Of a stretch of DNA of 64,000 nucleotides, positions 1 to 5,541 are shown in pieces. The stretch is from CAVSRC01 sp963781775 (lineage in GTDB: Bacteria > Pseudomonadota > Alphaproteobacteria > Rhizobiales > Kaistiaceae): contig CAWAHE010000004.1 of NCBI GenBank assembly GCA_963781775.1, positions 1-64,000 on the forward strand, read 5' to 3'. The stretch's first letter is position 1. Every line of letters starts with the position of its first letter. Below the pieces are notes generated by a model. It was given only the letters and a program-made list of their open reading frames with translations, ran no database searches and had not been told where the DNA came from. The position numbers and the translations under genes are program-made.

Positions 1-23
1 GGTATTATGGCGCAAACGCCACG
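1..23 (+). repeat. Left terminal inverted repeat of the transposon
   Basis: The 23 bases beginning GGTATTATGGCGCAAACGCC are the exact reverse complement of 3919-3941. Identity stops at base 24 (GG on the left against AA on the right). The window starts exactly at this tip, so any longer repeat to the left cannot be excluded. Confidence 0.9.
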
Positions 24-58
24 GGACGTGAATACACCCCGTTCCTAAATCTGGGGGC

Positions 59-487
59 ATGGAACACAAACCCGCACTCTATGCCCTGATCAAGCTTCAC
101 GCCGATCTAGGCGGCAGGATCAAAGCCAACAAGGTCGAGGCCGACAAACTCCGCTCAGACATGATCCATGTCGAGGCGGTGCTAAGGATGCTGGAACCGT
201 CATTCGATACCCGCACCATCGCCGTCAAACGTCGGAACAACCCGAACCCGCTGTTCAAGCGCGGAACCATCTTCAGGGCCGTCCTGGGGGTTCTCAGGAC
301 CGCACCTGAGCCGATGACCGGCGAGGAAATCGCCGTGGCCCTGCTTCAGTCCAAGGGCGTCAAAGAGCCTTCCCGTGACCAGCGCCGGCACATGTGGGGT
401 GCGGTGTCCCGGTCACTTGTAAACAACAACGGCAAGAGCGTCGCCCTTACTGAGGGGCGCCCTCGCCGTTGGAAACTTCTCTCTTGA
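59..487 (+). CDS. Transposon cargo protein, winged-helix-like, function unknown
   Basis: This 142-residue protein lies just inside the left transposon end, with a G-rich ribosome-binding stretch (GGGGG) directly before the ATG. Residues about 8-50 are charged and probably helical or coiled-coil. Residues about 70-140 look like a small winged-helix fold: a helix with PMTGEEIA, a basic middle with RDQRRHMWGAVSRSL, and a terminal strand GRPRRWKL. This suggests DNA binding. I recognise no named family. Its position beside the terminal repeat would suit a role in transposition or its control, but that is inference. It converges on the XRE gene at 498. Confidence 0.75.
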   Translation: MEHKPALYALIKLHADLGGRIKANKVEADKLRSDMIHVEAVLRMLEPSFDTRTIAVKRRNNPNPLFKRGTIFRAVLGVLRTAPEPMTGEEIAVALLQSKGVKEPSRDQRRHMWGAVSRSLVNNNGKSVALTEGRPRRWKLLS

Positions 488-497
488 GGCAAATGGC

Positions 498-1040
498 TTA
501 GTGCGTCTGTGCGGAAGCTGGCGCGGGACCTTCTTGCCAGCATTTCACAAGAGGATTGGAGGCGCTTGGAAGAGTTGCTCCCTTTGGAAGGCCCTTACTC
601 TCATGACGGCGTTGGATCTCAGCCATGATCTCTTTGAGAACCAATGCCTTTGCATCTGGGGGCATAACCCAAATCGCAAATGTCATGCGCATGAGTTGGT
701 CTGAGGCACCAGGGATGCTCTTTCCCTTCTCATAATTTGCCACGGTCTGCACATCGACCTTGAACACCTCAGCAAGTTTGGTTTGCTTGAGTCCCATAAG
801 CTTCCGCAGGAACCGGAACTCCGGCCCTTTGATTGGCTCTTTCTTGTGAATTATGCGCAAGCCAATAGCGCGGTGCAGGTCGTCCTCGTGCTCGATTGTA
901 AGCAGCCGTCCGTAGTCTGGATCGTTCTCCACTTTGAAGCCGTTGAGCAGATATACGTCGTCCAACCCGGACGCCGTGTAGTGAAGAGGCTTCTCCTCGA
1001 AAGGCTGCATCATCACGTAAAATTCGGCTCGCTTGCTCAT
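498..1040 (-). CDS. XRE-family regulator, probable antitoxin of the DUF4258 pair
   Basis: This 180-residue protein has a helix-turn-helix at residues about 72-110 (FLRKLMGLKQTKLAEVF, then VDVQTVANYEKGKSIPG). The N-terminal part (YTASGLDDVYLLNGF) resembles the YgiT/MqsA-type antitoxin architecture but lacks the zinc-binding cysteines. The ATG at 1040 overlaps the stop of the upstream DUF4258 gene (ATGA), so the two are translationally coupled; this decides the start over the in-frame ATG 12 bases upstream. The pair has the layout of a type II toxin-antitoxin or regulator module with the toxin-like gene first. An operator that suits autorepression lies at 1427-1445. Toxicity is not shown. Confidence 0.75.
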   Translation of the reverse strand: MSKRAEFYVMMQPFEEKPLHYTASGLDDVYLLNGFKVENDPDYGRLLTIEHEDDLHRAIGLRIIHKKEPIKGPEFRFLRKLMGLKQTKLAEVFKVDVQTVANYEKGKSIPGASDQLMRMTFAIWVMPPDAKALVLKEIMAEIQRRHESKGLPKGATLPSASNPLVKCWQEGPAPASAQTH

Positions 1041-1408
1041 CTGTCTTCCCATTCAACTGTCTTGACCAAAAGGCGCTTTTCGCGAACCACGATGACAACG
1101 GCACCCATGCGCCGGGACGTTCCCTCAAGAACGGCAACCATCTTGACCTTCCACTCGCCGGCATTCTTGCCGGCTTCAATTGGACCAGTGATCTCACCGA
1201 TTTCGAGTGTCCGGTAGAGATCGAACACATCGAAGCCTCTACCAGCAAACCGCTTATCGGAATGGTCCATGTACGAAATGCGACGCTCTTTGGAGAGGCG
1301 TCGGATAATTGCCGCAAGATGATGCGGACCAGGCGGACGCGGTTTTGTCCGTCGCTCGGTGGAAGGATCTGGTCCAAGGGGATCGACAGGTTCATTAGGC
1401 TCGGCCAT
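1037..1408 (-). CDS. DUF4258-like protein, probable toxin of a TA-like module
   Basis: The protein is 123 residues if it starts at the ATG at 1408 (MAEPNEP). The C-terminal 75 residues have the DUF4258 layout: a basic helix and His-containing motif (YMDHSDKRFAGRGFDVFDLY), a GEI turn, then strands ending LLVKTVEWED. DUF4258 proteins resemble the BrnT/MqsR-type small RNase toxins, and the gene sits directly upstream of an XRE regulator. An alternative start at 1450 would place the operator and -10 box inside the coding region, so I prefer 1408. The toxic activity is inferred only from family and layout. Confidence 0.7.
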   Translation of the reverse strand: MAEPNEPVDPLGPDPSTERRTKPRPPGPHHLAAIIRRLSKERRISYMDHSDKRFAGRGFDVFDLYRTLEIGEITGPIEAGKNAGEWKVKMVAVLEGTSRRMGAVVIVVREKRLLVKTVEWEDR

Positions 1409-1426
1409 CGTGTACCTCAGTAGCGC

Positions 1427-1465
1427 ACCTATAACGGTTATAGGTACCACTCTGGGTCAAGTCAA
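1427..1465 (-). promoter_or_regulatory. Promoter with embedded perfect palindromic operator for the DUF4258/XRE pair
   Basis: On the minus strand TTGACT (1465-1460) is followed after exactly 17 bases by TATAAC (1442-1437), a good sigma-70-type promoter. The -10 box lies inside the 19-base perfect palindrome ACCTATAACGGTTATAGGT (1427-1445; two 9-base arms around one base). The start codon at 1408 is 18 bases downstream. A repressor bound here would block RNA polymerase, as expected for antitoxin autoregulation. Confidence 0.75.
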
Positions 1466-1528
1466 TTCAGAGCCAAGGTTAATTTTCCTCCACACTGTTG
1501 CAGTTTGGACTCAAATAATCCGCAGAAG

Positions 1529-2512
1529 TCAGCCGTTTAAGTGGCGTTGCCAGTAGCCGGCAAAATCGACTGACGGTTTCCGCTTCATCGCCAGCCCGGC
1601 GACGCGGCTCACTTGATCGCCATTCGCCACGCGGCGGTTATCTTCCCGCCATGCCGCTTCCTGAGCGTAGCGAAGCAGGTAGGCCCCGGCGATATGGTGG
1701 TGGTGCCCAATCTCGGCGCGGCGAAGCCGGCTGAAATATTCCTCGGCCCAGTTGGTGCAAGCGCCGTCGAGGCTGTACGCCTCTTGATGGTTGATCCGGC
1801 GCATTTCAAAGCGGCCGTGAAGCCCGTTCCAAGCGCCGGCTTCGTCAGCGTTGACGGTCGTGCCATCGACAATCCGCGACTTGATCCAAGACAGGGCCGC
1901 GCCCTCGGAATGAAACACGGCTGGTAGGGAATTGCCGTCACGCTCACGGATGATAACCACTGACTTGCGCTTGCCGTTCTGATTGCGGAGCAAGCGGCGG
2001 TCGGTGCGATCTTCGCGCTTGTTGGCCGGCTTCACGTACCCGCCGAAATAGCCGCCATCGACCTCGGCCACAGTGCCCGGCCCGCCGATCTTGCGGCCCT
2101 TCATTTCCTCAGCCATCGCTTCGCGCATCTTGTGGCAGAGCACGAAAGCCGTCTTGTAAGAGAGGCCCAGGTCGCGGCTCATGGCGAGCATCGACTTGCC
2201 CTTGACCTCGTTGCAGAAGATCGCGATGGCCGCCAGATAGGCGCGGAGCGGAAGCTTGTGGCTGGCAAACAGAGTGCCGGACGTGATGCTGAAATCCTTT
2301 GTGCACTCCCGGCAACGGAAGCGCGGCGCACCGTTCGGACGGCGGCAATCGTAAGCGTCTAGGGAGCCACAGGACGGGCAAACCGGCTCGCCGGCAGTCT
2401 CGGACCAACGAACCCGGCGGAAGGCTTCCTCGGCTTCCGCGTCGGTCATGCGGAACACCTGAGCGAGGCTCAGGGTCTTGGCCGACTTGGAAAGGAGGAA
2501 GTGTTGGGGCAC
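1529..2512 (-). CDS. IS1595-family (ISXO2-like) transposase
   Basis: This 327-residue DDE transposase moves the element. Residues about 43-70 hold a zinc ribbon (CPSCGS ... FRCREC). The catalytic domain shows the first Asp in AEVDGGYFGG, the second in VNADEAGAW, and the C-terminal CTNWAEEYFSRLRRAEIG block with the acidic residue, followed by HHHHIAGAYLLRYAQEAAWR, typical of ISXO2-like enzymes. All motifs appear intact, so the element may be active. It is transcribed from the divergent promoter region 2526-2590, and its promoter overlaps a repeated operator-like sequence. Confidence 0.93.
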   Translation of the reverse strand: MPQHFLLSKSAKTLSLAQVFRMTDAEAEEAFRRVRWSETAGEPVCPSCGSLDAYDCRRPNGAPRFRCRECTKDFSITSGTLFASHKLPLRAYLAAIAIFCNEVKGKSMLAMSRDLGLSYKTAFVLCHKMREAMAEEMKGRKIGGPGTVAEVDGGYFGGYVKPANKREDRTDRRLLRNQNGKRKSVVIIRERDGNSLPAVFHSEGAALSWIKSRIVDGTTVNADEAGAWNGLHGRFEMRRINHQEAYSLDGACTNWAEEYFSRLRRAEIGHHHHIAGAYLLRYAQEAAWREDNRRVANGDQVSRVAGLAMKRKPSVDFAGYWQRHLNG

Positions 2513-2525
2513 GTCTATCTCTCAC

Positions 2526-2590
2526 ATCTGATAGCTATCAGATATGATAGGTAGGTGGCCTTGTCAATAGGAAACTATCGGATATGATAG
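2526..2590. promoter_or_regulatory. Divergent transposase / DUF6471 promoters with paired operators
   Basis: Two 15/16-identical direct repeats, CTATCAGATATGATAG (2535-2550) and CTATCGGATATGATAG (2575-2590), lie 40 bases apart, about four helical turns. Each covers the -10 box of one of two back-to-back promoters. For the transposase (minus): TTGACA 2567-2562, 17 bases, TATCTG 2544-2539. For the DUF6471 gene (plus): TTGTCA 2561-2566, 16 bases, TATGAT 2583-2588. The -35 boxes overlap. An 18-base perfect palindrome (ATCTGATAGCTATCAGAT, 2526-2543) overlaps the first repeat. The layout predicts coordinated repression of both genes by one protein. Confidence 0.7.
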
Positions 2591-2614
2591 CCCCCATATT
2601 CGATAGGAGGCTAC

Positions 2615-2854
2615 ATGGGTTTTGCCAAGACTGAGGAACAATGGGCGGAGAACGCCCGCGCCTTTCTGAAGGCGGAGCTACGCAAGGCTGAGGTGACTTA
2701 TGCCGACCTGGCGAAGCGCCTCAAAAGGCACGGGCTGACGGAAACAGAGGCTTCGATCACGAACAAACTAGCGAGGGGCACTTTCAGCGCGACGTTCTTC
2801 CTTGCCTCTCTCAGGGCGATTGGAGTTGAACAAGTACACCTAGAAGACGTATAG
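2615..2854 (+). CDS. DUF6471-like small protein, candidate repressor of the transposon
   Basis: This 79-residue protein has a strong ribosome-binding site (AGGAGG, 2605-2610) before its ATG. The sequence (FLKAELRKAEVTYADLAKRL, then TETEASITNKLARG and TFFLASLRAIGV) matches the DUF6471 pattern and reads as a small helix-turn-helix protein. It is transcribed divergently from the transposase out of a region with two repeated operator-like sites. My inference is that it represses its own gene and the transposase; no direct evidence exists in the sequence beyond layout. Confidence 0.75.
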   Translation: MGFAKTEEQWAENARAFLKAELRKAEVTYADLAKRLKRHGLTETEASITNKLARGTFSATFFLASLRAIGVEQVHLEDV

Positions 2855-2861
2855 TGTCCCC

Positions 2862-3815
2862 GTGTCGGGGCGCTGGAAAAAGTCGCTTGCTCTAATCGTT
2901 TGGCTTGCGTTGCTTGCCGGGCTGACTTGGCACGACAAGGCAAGCCAGCCACCACGCAGCCAACAACAGGAAACCGCCGATCCCGAGGCCAATCACCAAA
3001 CCGGTTATAGCGAGACGGATGGCGAAGCCTTCTGGATAAAGACTAGGCGCGATCCTATCGCGTTCTTCACCCTGAGTTTGTTCGTCGCGACGAGCGCCTT
3101 GGTCTTGGTAGCTGTGGCGCAAGCGTTCCTGTTCTTTGTCCAATTGCGCTACATGAGGGTTGCCTCGGACGATGCCAAGACCGCTGCCAACGCGGCTCTG
3201 GAAACCGCTGAGGCCACCAAGGACGCTAACGAGCTTAACCGCAGGAATTTCGTTTCCGAGCAACGTCCGTGGCTCAAACTTGAGGTTGTTCCGCGCGGGC
3301 CGCTTCGTTTTATCAACGACGAACTGACGCTCACGTTGCGGTTTCAGGTGACAAATGTTGGCCACACCGTCGCGCGGAATGTTTGGATTTCGCCAAGATT
3401 GCGCGCTCCTGCGCTGTTGTCGGAGGCGTTCAATCCATTTGAAGAACAAGCTTCTATGATTGCAGAGACCAAGCGGAGAACGCAGTTCCGATGGGGATTT
3501 AGTATATTCCCAAACGATTCCGCACTTCAAGACCATACAGTGAGTATCGGAGCCGAGCAGATGAATAAGATCGTCAGTGAAGGCGTAGAATTTGTTAACC
3601 TGAATTTGATCGCGAGCGTAGGATATCGTACTCTTTTCGACGAGGACGTTCATCAGACCTGTATTATGACTGAAGTACGCCGGAATACTCTGACTCGTTC
3701 GATACCGATGAACAAAAGTCGTGCTCCCGAAGCAATCTTTATTGATGAAGGCGATATTCCGGAAAACGAACTGAAATTCATTCGCAGCCCCCTTATTGGG
3801 GACTATGCCGACTAG
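2862..3815 (+). CDS. Transposon cargo membrane protein, function unknown
   Basis: This 317-residue protein has two hydrophobic segments, residues about 8-22 and 67-93, then an Ala-rich amphipathic or coiled-coil stretch (about 102-135) and a C-terminal region of about 180 residues that looks mainly beta-stranded. The start is a GTG only 7 bases after the DUF6471 stop, so the two genes are probably cotranscribed; no clear ribosome-binding site was seen. AT content is higher than in the flanking chromosomal genes, consistent with imported DNA. No enzymatic motif is recognisable. A host-interaction or defence role is possible but unsupported. Confidence 0.7.
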   Translation: MSGRWKKSLALIVWLALLAGLTWHDKASQPPRSQQQETADPEANHQTGYSETDGEAFWIKTRRDPIAFFTLSLFVATSALVLVAVAQAFLFFVQLRYMRVASDDAKTAANAALETAEATKDANELNRRNFVSEQRPWLKLEVVPRGPLRFINDELTLTLRFQVTNVGHTVARNVWISPRLRAPALLSEAFNPFEEQASMIAETKRRTQFRWGFSIFPNDSALQDHTVSIGAEQMNKIVSEGVEFVNLNLIASVGYRTLFDEDVHQTCIMTEVRRNTLTRSIPMNKSRAPEAIFIDEGDIPENELKFIRSPLIGDYAD

Positions 3816-3900
3816 CACACTCACGATTGCGGCCGCCGCCGCCGCCCGCACTCCCACGGCGCGCGCTCCTAACTCATTGGTCCCCTCCCATAGCTAGGAA

Positions 3901-4977
3901 TTGGCCGCGCCGAGTGTTCGTGGCGTTTGCGCCATAATACCGGGCCCGGTCACCTTCCGCGAACTCATCGGCCATTTTGGCAACGCCGAGGCGGCCCTCG
4001 ACGCCCTCCCCGAACTCGCCAAGCGTGGCGGCCGCCGCATCCGGATCGCCGGCAGCGACGAAGCGGAACGCGAACTGGCCGCCGTCGAAACGCGCGGCGC
4101 GCGCCTAGTCGCCCTCACCGAACCGGAATACCCCGCGGCCCTGAGCGACATCGATGGCGCCCCGCCGCTGATCACGGTGCGCGGCGAGGCGGATTGTTTG
4201 ACGCAGCCGATGGTCGCGATCGTGGGTTCGCGCAATGCCTCGATCGCCGGCCGAAAATTCAGCGCGCAGATCGCCCACGCACTGGGCGAGGCCGGCTTCG
4301 CGGTGGTCTCCGGCCTCGCCCGCGGCATCGACGCGGCGGCCCATACCGCAGCCCTCACGACGCATACCATTGCGGTCTTCGCCGGCGGCCTCGATCGGCC
4401 CTATCCGCCGGACAATGTCGAACTGGCCGAACGGATCGTCGCATCGGGAGGCGCGCATGTCAGCGAGATGCCGATGGGCTGGGAGCCACGCGCGCGCGAT
4501 TTCCCGCGCCGCAACCGCATCATCTCCGGCCTGTCATTGGCGGTTGTCGTCGTCGAGGCGGCCCAACGCTCCGGTTCGTTAATCACCGCGCGACGCGCCG
4601 CCGATCAGGGCCGGCTCGTCTTCGCCGTGCCGGGCTCGCCCCTCGATCCGCGCGCCGGCGGCGCCAACCTGCTGATCAAGGAGGGCGCCACGATCGTCAC
4701 GGCGGTCGACGACATAATCGGCGAGATCACGCCGATGATGGCGCGCGAGCCCGGTGTGCCGGTCCCCATCGTCGCCGACCGGGACACAGCCATCGACGCC
4801 GCCGATGGCGCCCGCGACCGGATCGTTGAAGCGCTTGGGCAGACGCCGGTGGAGATCGACGAGATCGTCCGCTTTACAGGACTGACGCCCGCGGTCGTTC
4901 ATCTTGTCCTGCTGGAGCTCGACCTCGCCGGACGAATCGAACGGATCGCCGGCGGACGCGTGGCGCTTATTGGGTGA
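3901..4977 (+). CDS. dprA: DNA-processing protein DprA, N-terminus displaced by transposon
   Basis: DprA binds incoming single-stranded DNA and loads RecA during transformation. Visible are the Rossmann-like core (VAIVGSRNAS; VSGLARGIDAAAHTAA; the FPRRNRIISGLS block; RSGSLITARRAADQGR; PGSPLDPRAGGANLLI) and a C-terminal winged helix (IDEIVRFTGLTPAVVHLVLLELDLAGRI). The true homologous region begins at about 3943 (GPVTFRELIGHFG). Residues before it come from the transposon end, via a TTG at 3901. By comparison with the family, about 25-30 N-terminal residues lie beyond the left edge. The remaining core may still be made, but normal expression is doubtful. Confidence 0.85.
   Translation: MAAPSVRGVCAIIPGPVTFRELIGHFGNAEAALDALPELAKRGGRRIRIAGSDEAERELAAVETRGARLVALTEPEYPAALSDIDGAPPLITVRGEADCLTQPMVAIVGSRNASIAGRKFSAQIAHALGEAGFAVVSGLARGIDAAAHTAALTTHTIAVFAGGLDRPYPPDNVELAERIVASGGAHVSEMPMGWEPRARDFPRRNRIISGLSLAVVVVEAAQRSGSLITARRAADQGRLVFAVPGSPLDPRAGGANLLIKEGATIVTAVDDIIGEITPMMAREPGVPVPIVADRDTAIDAADGARDRIVEALGQTPVEIDEIVRFTGLTPAVVHLVLLELDLAGRIERIAGGRVALIG
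3919..3941 (-). repeat. Right terminal inverted repeat of the transposon
   Basis: This is the perfect reverse complement of bases 1-23. The following bases restore the conserved DprA reading frame (Gly-Pro-Val-Thr-Phe). The repeat itself is translated in the open 5' extension of dprA, which gives that protein an abnormal N-terminus. Confidence 0.9.
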
Positions 4978-4986
4978 TCGGCCGCC

Positions 4987-5178
4987 TCAGGTATCCTTGC
5001 GGCGTTCGCTCAACCGTTTCGCAGTCGCCTCGGCATCGTCCTCGACCATGGCCAGAAGATAGGCCAGAAACCCGAGATCCGCCTTGCTGGCCAAGGCACG
5101 AAGCTCGCGGGCGAGGCCGCCGATGTAGCGAGCCGTGTCCTCCGCGTCAGGCTGCAATGGAGCCCTTCCCGTCTGCAT
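4987..5178 (-). CDS. Small conserved hypothetical protein
   Basis: This 63-residue protein is convergent with dprA, 9 bases from its stop. It is mostly helical (YIGGLARELRALASKADLGF, then LAYLLAMVEDDAEATAKRLS). The ATG at 5178 is preferred because a purine-rich GGGGGG lies just before it; an in-frame ATG upstream at 5214 would add 12 residues. I know of similar small proteins beside dprA/topA in Hyphomicrobiales but no function. Confidence 0.65.
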   Translation of the reverse strand: MQTGRAPLQPDAEDTARYIGGLARELRALASKADLGFLAYLLAMVEDDAEATAKRLSERRKDT

Positions 5179-5541
5179 CAGCCCCCCGGCCATCCCGGCT
5201 GCCCGCCGACACACGCAACTGCAACCATTAGTTGTTTATCCAACACTATTATAACCAATAGGTGCAATCGTTTACAAGCGATTCATTGCGAACGGCGGGG
5301 CCGGGCATTGCGCAACACGGTTCTGCGCCCCATGTGGTACACGGCGCAGGACACCGGTCATCGCGGTCTGCGGTTTTCCTCTGTGAATTCCGGTTCATTT
5401 GACAGGCCAGACCGATTTCTGGAATGTCCCTGCCCAATCCGGCCGGGACCGGCACTGCCTCAGGCTCCAATGCGCTCCCGAATGGTAAATCTTTCCAAAG
5501 GGTTAGAGCAATAGGCTCGCAACCCGCAGCACGCGGCATCA
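5179..5541. other. Intergenic region upstream of topA
   Basis: These 363 bases have no convincing gene. The part near 5220-5280 is AT-rich (TTGTTTATCC ... ATTATAACC) and probably carries the promoter of the minus-strand small gene or of topA. No terminator hairpin or RNA gene was recognised. Confidence 0.5.

Larger units (their letters stand above)
1..3941. mobile_element. IS1595/ISXO2-type transposon with cargo, inserted in dprA
   Basis: Bases 1-23 and 3919-3941 are perfect inverted repeats, and an ISXO2-like transposase lies between them at 1529-2512. The element carries five other genes: an HTH-like protein, a DUF4258/XRE pair, a DUF6471 protein and a membrane protein. The right end abuts the dprA reading frame in the middle of its conserved N-terminal region, so the element split that gene. 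IS1595-family elements are known to make 8-bp target duplications and some subgroups carry passenger genes. The predicted duplication here is bases 3942-3949 (GGGCCCGG); its left copy would lie just outside the window and cannot be checked. Confidence 0.85.
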
